Assembly: GCF_001544695.2 (NCBI RefSeq)
Contig: NZ_FCOM02000009.1
Span: 1-64,000 of the forward strand
Direction: 5' to 3'
DNA from: Caballeronia arvi
Lineage (GTDB): Bacteria; Pseudomonadota; Gammaproteobacteria; Burkholderiales; Burkholderiaceae
DNA: 64,000 nt
The position numbers were made by a program, and so were the translations under genes. The notes under the pieces are model-generated. The model worked only from the letters and a program-made list of their open reading frames with translations. It did no database searches and was not told where the DNA came from. Below, in pieces: positions 1 through 8,944 of this stretch. How positions within the stretch are numbered: position 1 is the first letter of the stretch; each line of letters opens with the position of its first letter.

Positions 1-75
1 CCATGTAACACAAACGGGCTACCGCTTCGCGTGCACGGAAGGGATCAGCAACCGAACACTGAGGGCAATATACAA

Positions 76-532
76 GTCACCAAAGAAAGCAGCTATCCCC
101 AGCCTGAGCACTTCACACCGGCCGCGGCACAGGCGATTGGCTGAATGGAACCCGGAGTAGCGAGTGCTCTCACAAAACTCGCGGGGCTTGGATCGCGCAC
201 GGTCTGTTTCATCGCACCGCTTAACGAACTGGCGCAGCCCCTGCAAGCTCCGGCCCGCTTCGCGGCCGACGGGTCGATCGGGTTTGCGTGCACGCGACGC
301 GTTTGCCGCACGTGGGTTTCCCTTGCTTACCCGGCGGCAGCGCGTAGCGCTGTGCCGAAGCTATTTCGTGCTGAACCAGCACGCTTGACGTTATCGGGCG
401 GCAGACCGTGCGCGATCCAAGCCCGGTTGGGCCTTTGGGGGCACTCGCTACTCTGGGTTCCATTCAACCAATCGCCTGTGCCGCGGCCGGCATGAAGTGC
501 TTAGGCTGGGGATAGCTGCTTTCTTTGGTGAC
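76..532. repeat. Large inverted repeat with 92-bp arms
   Basis: The left arm (76-167) and right arm (441-532) are near-perfect reverse complements of each other. A weaker continuation follows inward: the string CAGACCGTGCGCGATCCAAG near 405-425 is complementary to about 190-210. The roughly 230 bp between the arms encode no convincing protein; short open frames here lack ribosome binding sites and family features. No transposase is present. Similar non-coding repeats carrying the CTTTCTTTGGTGAC end are, from memory, dispersed in Paraburkholderia and Caballeronia genomes, so this is probably a genomic repeat family or a non-autonomous element, not a gene. Confidence 0.75.
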
Positions 533-556
533 TTTCTTTGCAGCAGCAAAGAAAGT
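531..556. repeat. Perfect 11-bp stem hairpin at repeat edge
   Basis: ACTTTCTTTGC at 531-541 pairs with GCAAAGAAAGT at 546-556 around a 4-nt loop. It abuts the outer end of the right inverted-repeat arm and probably belongs to the same repeat family. It lacks a following T-run, so a terminator role for the neighbouring antiporter gene is possible but unsupported. Confidence 0.6.
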
Positions 557-626
557 TACCCCCGCCCCGGGGAGGGGCAATGCTAATAAACCAACGCGAA
601 TGTGGGATCCGGCGAAGAACCCGAGG

Positions 627-2294
627 CTACCCCCCCGTCCCCCTCTTGCGATTAACAATCGCAGTCTCCGATAAATCAACCTCCCGCATCAGCTTATTCA
701 AAGTCTCATCATTGATAGCCTGCGAATACCGCAACTTCAGCAACTCAGCCCGCTCCGCCCGCAACGCAGCCATCTTGAGCCGCGTCTCCATCATCTCGCT
801 CTTCTTGGCGGCGACACGCGGCGCCTCTTCCTCACCCAACTGCTCCAGCCGGCGCCGATACAAACTCATCACCCGCGCCGTCGAATCGGCGCACCGTGCC
901 GAAGCGGCTTCGTCCATCTGCTCGATCAACTCGTCGTGCGTATCGTCGATCGCGCGAATCGCCGCCTGCGCCGCACGACGCCGCGCCATCCGCTCCTCCG
1001 CCGCGTGCGGATTCTTCTCGCGCTCGATGCCGAGCAGCATCAGCGGCAAACCCACCACCGCGATCAATAGGGACACCAGAATCACCGCCGACGCGATGAA
1101 TATCGCCAGATCGCGTCCTGCGAGCGGCGCGCCATTGTCCAGCGACACCGGCAGCGACAGCACGCCCGCGAGCGTCACCGCGCCGCGCACGCCGCCGATC
1201 GTCGTCAGCGCCAGCGTGCGAAAGCCGGGCGCGGCGCTGTCGAGTCCCTGCTTCGCCGTCTTGCGCGCCGCGACCCAGCGCAGCGAGTACACCCAGACGA
1301 AACGCAGCGCGTACAGCGCGATCACGGTCGCGAACACATAGCCGATCAGCAGGCCGACCTGCGCATCGCTGTCGTGATGCGCCTCGATCAGCGCCTGTCC
1401 GAGAATGTGCGGAAACTGCAGCCCGAGCAGGATGAACACCATGCCGTTGAAGACGAACTCGATCATCGTCCACGTGCTCGTCATGCGCACGCGCACCGCG
1501 CTCGGAATGCTGTCGCGCAGGCTCTGGATGTTCATCATCATGCCCGCCGACACCGCCGCCAGAATGCCCGAGCAGCCGAGATGCTCGGCCACGACGTACG
1601 ACGCGAACGGAATCAGGATCGTCAGGATCACGCCGGCAGCGGGGTCGTCGTCTTCGGAGAACTTCAGGAGACGCGCCGGAATCTCGGTGACCGCCCAACT
1701 GATCGCCGCGCCGATCACGAGCCCGCCCGCCGCGATGATGAAAAAGCTGATCGTCGCGTCGCGCAGCGAGAACACGCCCGTCAGCGCGGCCGCGATCGCG
1801 AACTTCAGCGCGACGAGGCCCGATGCGTCGTTCATCAGCGCTTCGCCTTCCAGGATATGCATGAGGCCCGCCGGAATGCGCTTGCGCCCCGCGATGCCCG
1901 TCAGCGCGACGGCGTCGGTGGGCGAGAGCACGGCGGCGAGCGCGAACGCGACGGGCAGCGGCATCGACGGAATCATCGCGTGAAGAAAGTAGCCGAGCAC
2001 GCCGACGGTGATGAACACGAGTCCGAGCGCGAGCATCAGGATCGCGCGGCGCTGCATGTAGAGCTCGCGCTTCGGAATGCGCCAGCCGTCCGCGAACAGC
2101 AGCGGCGGAATGAACAGCAGCATGAACAGCTCGGGATCGAACGTGACGTGCAGTCCGAGTCCCGGCCACGCAAGGCACGCGCCGATCGCAATCTGGATGA
2201 GCGGCAGCGGCAGCTTCACCGGAAGCAGGGAGAGCCCGAATCCGGAGAGCGCCACCGCGAGCAAAAGAATGAGGACGGTAAAAACGATTTCCAT
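627..2294 (-). CDS. Na+/H+ antiporter, CPA1 family
   Basis: This 555-residue inner-membrane protein probably exchanges cytoplasmic Na+ (or K+) for protons. About the first 420 residues are a dozen hydrophobic segments. The CPA1 core signatures are visible: SPTDAVALTG near residues 124-133 and EGEALMNDASG near 149-159, whose N155-D156 pair is the expected ion-binding site. The remaining 130 residues form a charged, helical cytoplasmic tail rich in Arg and Glu, typical of the bacterial a_cpa1 (NhaP/YjcE-like) group and often regulatory. It stands alone and is divergent from the EAL gene. The ribosome binding site before the ATG is weak. The family is certain; the exact ion is not. Confidence 0.9.
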   Translation of the reverse strand: MEIVFTVLILLLAVALSGFGLSLLPVKLPLPLIQIAIGACLAWPGLGLHVTFDPELFMLLFIPPLLFADGWRIPKRELYMQRRAILMLALGLVFITVGVLGYFLHAMIPSMPLPVAFALAAVLSPTDAVALTGIAGRKRIPAGLMHILEGEALMNDASGLVALKFAIAAALTGVFSLRDATISFFIIAAGGLVIGAAISWAVTEIPARLLKFSEDDDPAAGVILTILIPFASYVVAEHLGCSGILAAVSAGMMMNIQSLRDSIPSAVRVRMTSTWTMIEFVFNGMVFILLGLQFPHILGQALIEAHHDSDAQVGLLIGYVFATVIALYALRFVWVYSLRWVAARKTAKQGLDSAAPGFRTLALTTIGGVRGAVTLAGVLSLPVSLDNGAPLAGRDLAIFIASAVILVSLLIAVVGLPLMLLGIEREKNPHAAEERMARRRAAQAAIRAIDDTHDELIEQMDEAASARCADSTARVMSLYRRRLEQLGEEEAPRVAAKKSEMMETRLKMAALRAERAELLKLRYSQAINDETLNKLMREVDLSETAIVNRKRGTGG

Positions 2295-2561
2295 ATGTGC
2301 GATGCAGCCGATACCCGTTGAGCGCGGCGTCTTACATTGATTCGATGAGCCGAAAGTTTAGCCCGGCCCGACAGTGCAGGCAGCGAAGAGGGCAGGACGA
2401 TCACGCACCGAGACGGTGCGTATGCACGTGAAAGCGCCTGTTGGCGGTGCATCGCGCGAAGCAAATCACGGCGATGCGCGGCGCGCCGTGCGCATGGAGC
2501 TTGCTTTATCGCAAGCCACGGGACATCGAGACTCCCGACGAGATCACCGAGGGCGGTTCTT

Positions 2562-2618
2562 ATGACGAAGGTACGCAAGGCGTGGGCGATCGATCAGGCG
2601 AGGGCATCGGCATGGTGA
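2562..2618 (+). CDS. Possible 18-residue leader peptide upstream of EAL gene
   Basis: An ATG at 2562, preceded by GAGG about nine bases upstream, opens an 18-codon frame rich in basic residues. Its TGA (2616-2618) overlaps the first codons of the EAL protein when that gene starts at 2612. Such an arrangement would couple translation of the two. There is no homology evidence, so it may be fortuitous. Confidence 0.22.
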   Translation: MTKVRKAWAIDQARASAW

Positions 2619-3928
2619 TCGCAAACCCCGAAAAAACGACCGTTTGCGCGCGCAGCTTCGAGCTGGGCGTGACATCGGGATTCGACCGCTATTCGGTCGA
2701 ACACGGAGACTGGACGCTGTCGAGCGTCTTTCAGCCAGTATTCAGCCTGTCGCACATGCGCGCGGTCGGCTACGAAGGTCTGCTGCGCGCGCACGATGCG
2801 CTCGATCGTCCGGTGTCGCCGCTCGATGTGTTCGGGCAGGCGTCGCGCGTCGGCGAAGCGCTGCAGATCGACCGGCTCGCGCAGGCGCTGCATCTGGAGA
2901 ACTTCAAGATGCTCGGCGCGCAGACCGAATGGCTCTTTCTCAACGTGCATCCCGGCGCGCTGACCGAGCCGTATCACGCGGCGGCGCTGCTCGCGAACCT
3001 GCGGCGGCTCGACATCGAGCCGCGCCGCGTCGTGCTCGAAGTGCTGGAGCAAAGCGCGGAAGACATCGAGCGGCTCGCGCTCGCGGTGCAGCAGTTCCGC
3101 GAGCACGGTTTTCTCATCGCGCTCGACGACTTCGGCGCGGGTCACACGAACATCGAGCGTATCTGGCAACTCGATCCCGATATCGTCAAGCTCGACCGCG
3201 TAATGCTTTCGCACGCGGGCCACAACGTGCATGCGCCGCCCTCGGCGCGCACGCTCAAGCAGCGGCGCAACATGGAGGCGGTGCTGTCGGGGATCGTGTC
3301 GCTGCTGCACGAAGCAGGCAAGCTCGTGCTGATCGAAGGCGTCGAGACGGAGCACGAAGCGCAACTCGCGCTCGCGAGCGGTGCGGATTTCGTGCAGGGA
3401 TTTTTCTTCGCGCGACCGCATCCGGGACTGGCCGACGGCATGCACGCGCGCGACATCATCGGCGAACTGACCGATCGATATCGCATGCAGACCGAAGCGC
3501 GCGAGCGGCGCGTTGCCACACGCCTTCAGCCGTACATCCGCGCGTTCGAACGCGCCGCGGAACGGCTCGCGGCAGGCGAACCGCTCGACGAAGTGTGCTG
3601 GAATTTCCTCGCGCTCGATCACGCCGCGCGCTGCTTCCTGCTCGATCAGAACGGCAGGCAGGCGGGCCGCAACGTCGTGCTGCGCGCCGATCGCGCCGCG
3701 CACGAAGCGCGCTTTCTGCCGCTCATCGACGCGCAGGGCGCGAACTGGCTGCGCCGCCCGTACTTCCGCGCGGCGCTCGGCGATCCCGAGCGTGTGCATG
3801 TGACGAAGCCGTATCTGTCGATCAACGAGGCGATGCCGTGCGTCACGCTGTCCGTGGAGACGCGCTCGCAAGGCAAGCGCTGCGTGTTGTGCGGCGACAT
3901 CGACTGGCTGCCCGACGATATCGACTGA
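2612..3928 (+). CDS. EAL-domain cyclic-di-GMP phosphodiesterase with C-terminal sensory domain
   Basis: A predicted soluble phosphodiesterase that would hydrolyse cyclic-di-GMP. The EAL domain spans roughly residues 35-275. The signature reads EGL (55-57) instead of EAL, but the other catalytic positions are present: N111, E143, the DDFG aspartates 172-173, K193, E242 in EGVET and Q262. That argues for an active enzyme. About 160 residues follow that look like a PAS/Cache-type sensor, reminiscent of the EAL-plus-YkuI_C architecture of Bacillus YkuI. The ATG at 2612 is chosen because the reading frame further upstream (open from 2441) shows no conserved features and GAGG lies just before this codon. 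No membrane segment is seen. Confidence 0.85.
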   Translation: MVIANPEKTTVCARSFELGVTSGFDRYSVEHGDWTLSSVFQPVFSLSHMRAVGYEGLLRAHDALDRPVSPLDVFGQASRVGEALQIDRLAQALHLENFKMLGAQTEWLFLNVHPGALTEPYHAAALLANLRRLDIEPRRVVLEVLEQSAEDIERLALAVQQFREHGFLIALDDFGAGHTNIERIWQLDPDIVKLDRVMLSHAGHNVHAPPSARTLKQRRNMEAVLSGIVSLLHEAGKLVLIEGVETEHEAQLALASGADFVQGFFFARPHPGLADGMHARDIIGELTDRYRMQTEARERRVATRLQPYIRAFERAAERLAAGEPLDEVCWNFLALDHAARCFLLDQNGRQAGRNVVLRADRAAHEARFLPLIDAQGANWLRRPYFRAALGDPERVHVTKPYLSINEAMPCVTLSVETRSQGKRCVLCGDIDWLPDDID

Positions 3929-6900
3929 TCACTTCGCCACGACCACCGGAATGCCCTTCAGCGACGACGCACCTTTCATCGTGCCGATGGCGGCGCGCAC
4001 CGCATCGCCCGTCGCTGCTTCGATGCCGATGCGCGCGGCGATGTCGCGTTCGCTGCGCTTGACCATCGCGACGTTCGCCAGCTTCACGTGACCGTAGCCG
4101 CGCACCTTCTCGAACAGCGCGGCGAGCGCTTTTACTTCGTTCGCGTTATCGGCGTTCACACGCGATAAGGCGCGCGACATCGTGATCTCGAAGTCGTCGG
4201 CGAGTTGGCGTTCCATGCGGCGTTCGAGCGTCTTGCCGAACGGATCGAGCACGGTGCCGCGCAGCGCGCGGAACTTCGCCAGTCCGCCGAACACGGGCCA
4301 CATCCACTGGCCGAACGTCTTCTTCTTCGGCACGCCGCCGTGCGACAGAACCGGCGGCGCGAGATTGAACTTCACCGTGTAGTCGGAGCCCGCCGCGCCT
4401 TCGAACTGCGCGGCGAGCGCGGCGCGAAACGCCGGGTTCGCATGCAGGCGCGCGACTTCGTACTCGTCCTTCACGGCGAGCAGTTTGTAGAACGAGATCG
4501 CGATGGCGCGCTTCACGTCTTCGTTCGTCGAGGCTTTTGCGAGCAACGCACGATAACGGCCGACGACCTTCGCGCCGCCATAAGCGAGCAAACGCTCTTC
4601 GCGATCGCTGATGAGTTCGGGCAGCGTCATCTCGCTCATCGGGATGTGCTGCGCCTGCACGCGCGCCGTCAGCGATTCGAGCGCGGTCATGTCGTGCGCT
4701 GCGAGACGGCCGATCGAAAACGCGAGCTTGTTCGCCGCGACCGCGACGTTGTTCAGCTCGATCGCGCGCATCAACGCTGCCAGCGACAGCGGCACGAGAC
4801 CGAGCTGCCACGCGAAGCCGAGCATCAGAATGTTCGCGCCGATGGTGTCGCCAAGAAAACGCTGCGCGATCGCCTGCGCGTCGCAACTGCGCATCGCGTC
4901 GTGCGCGCCGGGGCCGGCGGCGTGGTGCATCTTGGCGAGCAGGGCATCGGCATGAAGATTGGCTTCGGGGTTCTGCACGAAACTCGCGTTCGGAATCGCG
5001 TGCGTATTCACGACGATCTTCGTGCGGTCGTGCCGCACCGTCTGCAACGCTTCCGGACTCGCGCCGACGACCATGTCGCACGCGAGCAGCAAATCGGCCT
5101 GTTGCGTATCGATGCGCACCTGATTCAAGAGCGCGTCCGTCGCGGCGAAGCGCACGAACGACAGCACGGAGCCGCCTTTCTGCGCGAAGCCCATGAAGTC
5201 GAGCACCGACGCGCTCTTGCCTTCCAGATGCGCCGCCATGCTGATCAACGCGCCGACCGTCACGACGCCCGTGCCACCGACACCCGTCACGAGAATGTCG
5301 TAGGGCGCGTTGTCGAGCGCGCCTTGTGGCAGCGGCATCGCATCGACGCGGCGCGCGAGCTCGGCGGGATCGAACGCGTGGCCTTCGGCCTTCTTCAGCT
5401 TCGCGCCTTCGAGCGTGACGAAGCTCGGACAGAAGCCGTTCACGCACGAATAATCCTTGTTGCACGACGACTGATCGATGCGGCGCTTGCGTCCGAGCTC
5501 CGTTTCGACCGGCTCGACGGACAGGCAATTCGACTGCACGCCGCAATCGCCGCAGCCTTCGCAGACGGCTTCATTGATGAAAAGACGCTTGTCCGGATCG
5601 GGAAACTCGTTCTTTTTCCGGCGACGGCGCTTTTCCGCCGCGCACGTCTGGTCGTAGATCAGCACGGTGACGCCCGGCGTGTCGCGCAGGCGGCGCTGCA
5701 CGGTATCGAGTTCGCCGCGATGATGAAACGTCGTGCCGCGCGGAAACTGATCTTCGTGACCGATGTACTTTTCCGGCTCGTCGCTGACGACGACCAGCAG
5801 CGCGATGCCTTCCGCTTCCACCTGCCGCGCGATCTGCGGCACGGAAATGCTGCCGTCGACGGGCTGGCCGCCGGTCATCGCGACGGCGTCGTTATAGAGA
5901 ATCTTGTACGTGATGTTCGCCTTCGCGGCCACGGCCTGACGAATCGCGAGAATGCCCGAATGGAAGTACGTGCCGTCGCCCAGATTCTGGAAGACGTGCT
6001 TGGTCTTGGTGAACATCGAGTGCGACGCCCAGTCCACGCCTTCGCCGCCCATCTGAATGAGGCCGGTCGTGTCGCGCTCCATCCACGACGCCATGAAGTG
6101 ACAACCGATGCCCGCCTGCGCGACGGACCCTTCCGGCACTTTCGTCGATGTGTTGTGCGGGCAGCCCGAGCAGAAATAGGGCGTGCGCTTCACGGCATCG
6201 GCGACGTTCGACAGGATTTGCGGCGCGACAAGATCGACGACCTTGTCGCGGCGATCGAGCACCGGCTTGTGACGCGCGAGCCATTGCGCGAACACCGGTA
6301 GCACGCGCGACGGACGCAGTTCGCCGAGCGCGGAAAGCAGCGGCGCGCCATCGACGGCGTTCTTGCCGACGACAACCGGCCGCGCGCCATCGACGCGGTT
6401 ATACAGATGATCCTTGATCTGCTGCTCGATGACCGGACCTTTTTCTTCGATCACGAGCACTTCGCTCAGGCCATCGACGAAGGTTTCCAGCCGCGTCGTT
6501 TCGAGCGGATACGACAGCCCGACCTTGTAGATGCGCACGCCGGCGGCATCGAGATCATCGACGGTGAGTTCGAGGCGGCGCAACGCTTCCATCAGGTCGA
6601 GGTGCGCCTTGCCGCACGTCACGATGCCCACGTTCGCGCGCGGGCTCGGCGCAATCCACTTGTCGATGCTGTTCACGCGAGCGAAGTGGCGCACGGCGTC
6701 GATCTTCGCGGCGAGGCGCGCTTCGATCGTCAGGCTCGGCAGATCGGGCCAGCGGTTGTGCAGACCGCCCGCCGGCGGCGTGAAATCTTGCGGCGCTTTC
6801 CAGTCGAGCTTCAGGGCATCGAGATCGACGGTCGAACCGGATTCGACCGTTTCCGAAATCGCCTTGAAGCCGATCCACGCGCCCGAGAAGCGCGACAGCG

Positions 6901-7498
6901 CCCAGCCGTAGAGCCCGAATTCCAGCATGTCCGCGACGTTCGACGGATTCACCACCGGCATGTGCCAGGAAATCATCGTCTGGTCGCTCTGATGCGGCAT
7001 CGACGACGACACGCAGCCGTGGTCATCGCCCGCGACGACCAGCACGCCACCGTGCGGCGACGAGCCGTACGCGTTGCCGTGCTTGAGCGCATCGCCCGCG
7101 CGGTCGACGCCCGGTCCTTTGCCGTACCACATCGCGAACACGCCATCGACGGTGCGTTCCGCGTCCGATTCCACGCGCTGCGTGCCGAGCACGGCCGTTC
7201 CGCCGAGTTCCTCGTTGATCGCGGGCAAAAAGCGCACATCGTGCGACGCGAGCAGTTTCTTCGCCTTCCACAACTGCTGATCGACCATGCCGAGCGGCGA
7301 GCCGCGATAGCCGCTGACGAAGCCCGCCGTATTCAGGCCGGCGGCGCGGTCGAGTTCGCGCTGCATCAGCACGAGGCGCACGAGCGCCTGCGTGCCGGTC
7401 AGGAAGATGCGGCCTTTGGTGGCGGAGAGGTTGTCACCGAGCTGATAGTCGGACAAAGCGGGAGGCGAAAAGATATCGGCGGGGACGCGCGCGTTCAT
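3929..7498 (-). CDS. Indolepyruvate:ferredoxin oxidoreductase, fused subunits
   Basis: A 1189-residue thiamine-diphosphate and Fe-S enzyme that oxidatively decarboxylates aryl-pyruvates (from Trp, Phe, Tyr) to acyl-CoA. The N-terminal half carries the two pyruvate:ferredoxin-type domains, including CSGCPHN in the TPP-binding region. A cysteine-rich stretch (CEGCGDCGVQSNC, then CNKDYSCVNGFC) near the middle should bind iron-sulfur clusters. It is followed by the gamma domain with GVGGTGVVTVGA. The family is the fused IorA/IorB form common in proteobacteria, and the length fits. The start at 7498 (MNARVPAD) has GGAGAA just upstream; the open frame extends 32 codons further without support. Confidence 0.93.
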   Translation of the reverse strand: MNARVPADIFSPPALSDYQLGDNLSATKGRIFLTGTQALVRLVLMQRELDRAAGLNTAGFVSGYRGSPLGMVDQQLWKAKKLLASHDVRFLPAINEELGGTAVLGTQRVESDAERTVDGVFAMWYGKGPGVDRAGDALKHGNAYGSSPHGGVLVVAGDDHGCVSSSMPHQSDQTMISWHMPVVNPSNVADMLEFGLYGWALSRFSGAWIGFKAISETVESGSTVDLDALKLDWKAPQDFTPPAGGLHNRWPDLPSLTIEARLAAKIDAVRHFARVNSIDKWIAPSPRANVGIVTCGKAHLDLMEALRRLELTVDDLDAAGVRIYKVGLSYPLETTRLETFVDGLSEVLVIEEKGPVIEQQIKDHLYNRVDGARPVVVGKNAVDGAPLLSALGELRPSRVLPVFAQWLARHKPVLDRRDKVVDLVAPQILSNVADAVKRTPYFCSGCPHNTSTKVPEGSVAQAGIGCHFMASWMERDTTGLIQMGGEGVDWASHSMFTKTKHVFQNLGDGTYFHSGILAIRQAVAAKANITYKILYNDAVAMTGGQPVDGSISVPQIARQVEAEGIALLVVVSDEPEKYIGHEDQFPRGTTFHHRGELDTVQRRLRDTPGVTVLIYDQTCAAEKRRRRKKNEFPDPDKRLFINEAVCEGCGDCGVQSNCLSVEPVETELGRKRRIDQSSCNKDYSCVNGFCPSFVTLEGAKLKKAEGHAFDPAELARRVDAMPLPQGALDNAPYDILVTGVGGTGVVTVGALISMAAHLEGKSASVLDFMGFAQKGGSVLSFVRFAATDALLNQVRIDTQQADLLLACDMVVGASPEALQTVRHDRTKIVVNTHAIPNASFVQNPEANLHADALLAKMHHAAGPGAHDAMRSCDAQAIAQRFLGDTIGANILMLGFAWQLGLVPLSLAALMRAIELNNVAVAANKLAFSIGRLAAHDMTALESLTARVQAQHIPMSEMTLPELISDREERLLAYGGAKVVGRYRALLAKASTNEDVKRAIAISFYKLLAVKDEYEVARLHANPAFRAALAAQFEGAAGSDYTVKFNLAPPVLSHGGVPKKKTFGQWMWPVFGGLAKFRALRGTVLDPFGKTLERRMERQLADDFEITMSRALSRVNADNANEVKALAALFEKVRGYGHVKLANVAMVKRSERDIAARIGIEAATGDAVRAAIGTMKGASSLKGIPVVVAK

Positions 7499-7536
7499 GG
7501 GTTCTCCAGTCTTTCTAGGTATGCGAGGCAATGCGA

Positions 7537-7562
7537 CATTCTTTGTCGACAAATGCAGAATG
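7537..7562. promoter_or_regulatory. Palindromic operator candidate upstream of indolepyruvate oxidoreductase
   Basis: A perfect 12-bp palindrome TTTGTCGACAAA (7542-7553) is nested inside a looser inverted pair CATTCT (7537-7542) and AGAATG (7557-7562). It lies about 40 bp upstream of the oxidoreductase start in the divergent region with the GST gene. Lrp/AsnC-type regulators commonly control this family, but the binding protein is not known here. Confidence 0.4.
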
Positions 7563-7620
7563 TTTTTGCGCACTTGCCCCGATTCCGCGCGCATCGAGGA
7601 GCAACCGGCCTATTTTCGAG

Positions 7621-7737
7621 ATGAGCGAGAGGAATTTTCTCGATCCGGTGCGGCTGCGCGTAAACCCGGATCAGGCAGCGGCTCACGAAGGGACTAATCT
7701 GAACGCCTGGAAAGCCGACAAAAAGCGACGCCGATGA
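7621..7737 (+). CDS. Possible 38-residue basic protein coupled to GST gene
   Basis: An ATG at 7621 opens a 38-codon frame ending KADKKRRR. Its TGA overlaps the GST start codon by the ATGA pattern. No good ribosome binding site and no known family were seen. It may be a small coupled protein or a chance frame in the leader of the GST gene. Confidence 0.25.
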   Translation: MSERNFLDPVRLRVNPDQAAAHEGTNLNAWKADKKRRR

Positions 7738-8384
7738 AGCTCTTCTACTGGCCGAAGACGCGCGCCTTCCGCGCGCTGTGGATGCTCGAGGAAATGCGCG
7801 TGCCGTATCAGCTCGAGTTCGTGAATATCCGCGCGGGCGCGCAGAACAATGCGAATTTCTGCCGCGTCAATCCGATGTCGAAGCTGCCCGCGCTGGAAGA
7901 CGGCGGGGTGCGCGTCGCGGAATCGGGCGCGGTGCTGCTCTATCTCGCGGATCGCTATCCGGAAACCGCGCTCGGCGCGCCGCTGGACGATCCGTCGCGC
8001 GGCCGTTTTCTGCAATGGATGTTTTTCACGGGTTCGTGTCTGGAACCCGCGATGGCCGAGCGCATGACCGGCGCGCAAGGCAACACGGTGAGTTTCGGCT
8101 GGGGCGATCTCGGACGCGTCGAGCACGCGATCGAAAGCGCGCTGGAAGAAGGTCCGTGGCTCCTCGGCGAGCAGTTCACCGCCGCCGATATCCTCGCCGC
8201 GAGCACGCTGCAGATCGCGTTCAAGGCGAAGCTGATCGAACCGCAGGGCGTGCTTTTCGATTACGTCGAGCGCTCGCTCGCGCGGGAAGGCTACGAGCGC
8301 GCGTCAGCGATCGATCGCCGCGAGGCGGAGCGGCTCGCGTTGGACGCCCATATAGGTCTCGCGCATCCGTCGAACGAAAATTAA
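7734..8384 (+). CDS. Glutathione S-transferase family protein
   Basis: A 216-residue cytosolic glutathione S-transferase. Residues 1-80 form the thioredoxin-like domain: the start MKLFYWPKTRAFRALW provides the glutathione-side helix, NPMSKLPALEDGG carries the cis-proline, and ESGAVLLYLAD carries the glutathione-binding Glu-Ser. The rest is the all-helical C-terminal domain with the FTAADILAAS N-capping motif. The substrate is unknown. Its TAA overlaps the stop codon of the converging small gene, so the two transcripts share their 3' ends. Confidence 0.88.
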   Translation: MKLFYWPKTRAFRALWMLEEMRVPYQLEFVNIRAGAQNNANFCRVNPMSKLPALEDGGVRVAESGAVLLYLADRYPETALGAPLDDPSRGRFLQWMFFTGSCLEPAMAERMTGAQGNTVSFGWGDLGRVEHAIESALEEGPWLLGEQFTAADILAASTLQIAFKAKLIEPQGVLFDYVERSLAREGYERASAIDRREAERLALDAHIGLAHPSNEN

Positions 8385-8626
8385 GGAAACGCGCGCGGCT
8401 TCGGGATGCCCGCGCCGGCTTCGATATCCGACACCGCGCGCCGATGCGCCAGTTCGACGGCTTCGGCGCGGTCGGCGAGACCGTCATCGCCGCCGACGGT
8501 CGTCCACGGCTGCACCGCCTTGTCGTGATGACGGATCTCGTATTCCGCGTCCCAGCGCGAGCCCTGGAGCTCGACCGGCCTCACGTGGATGGCGTAGACG
8601 CCATAAAGGAAGACCTGCTCCGGCAT
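8381..8626 (-). CDS. Conserved small protein of unknown function (81 aa)
   Basis: An 81-residue soluble protein. The start is set at 8626 (MPEQVFLYG) because GGAGGT lies four bases upstream; an ATG seven codons earlier lacks this. It shares a spaced pattern with the next gene upstream: Y near the N-terminus, then VRP or VRA, a Gly-rich turn, and a C-terminal Glu-Ala-x-x-Ala-His-Arg helix. The two may be diverged paralogues. No catalytic motif is visible. It lies 30 bp downstream of the second small gene and probably shares its transcript. Confidence 0.6.
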   Translation of the reverse strand: MPEQVFLYGVYAIHVRPVELQGSRWDAEYEIRHHDKAVQPWTTVGGDDGLADRAEAVELAHRRAVSDIEAGAGIPKPRAFP

Positions 8627-8656
8627 GATGACCTCCGATGCAGCCATGCAGCGTGG

Positions 8657-8878
8657 CTAGAGTTCGATTTCCCCAAGGATGCGGTGCGCGAGCGCCCGCG
8701 CTTCGTTGAGCGCTTCTTCCTCGTTCCCGGATGCGGCCTCCACCTGGTAGAGCGTCGCATCGGCATCCCCGCCGTCGTCGCGCGCGAGCGAGACGAGACC
8801 CTGGAACCTGCCGCTGTCGATGGCGCGCACGCCGATCGTCGCCGTATAGATGCCTTTCGTATAGGTGGTGTCTTCCAC
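8657..8878 (-). CDS. Conserved small protein of unknown function (73 aa)
   Basis: A 73-residue protein beginning at GTG 8878, chosen because GGAGG sits nine bases upstream; another GTG at 8920 is less well supported. The sequence KGIYTATIGVRAID, followed later by EEALNEARALAHRI, resembles its downstream neighbour and suggests tandem paralogues with a small alpha/beta fold. It lies 66 bp downstream of the PfkB-kinase gene on the same strand, so it could be the distal part of that operon. Function unknown. Confidence 0.55.
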   Translation of the reverse strand: MEDTTYTKGIYTATIGVRAIDSGRFQGLVSLARDDGGDADATLYQVEAASGNEEEALNEARALAHRILGEIEL

Positions 8879-8944
8879 GATGGATTCGCCTCCGGGCAAG
8901 GACGAAATCCATGCTAGCACGCAGATATTTAACGCGTGCGACAG

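Noticed and set aside
538..1341. 267-codon plus-strand open frame
   Set aside because: Begins in the repeat hairpin and runs antisense to the antiporter. No family features.
4205..6301. 698-codon plus-strand open frame
   Set aside because: It lies fully antisense to the indolepyruvate oxidoreductase and its product is Arg/His-rich without any family motif. High GC content suppresses stop codons opposite real genes.
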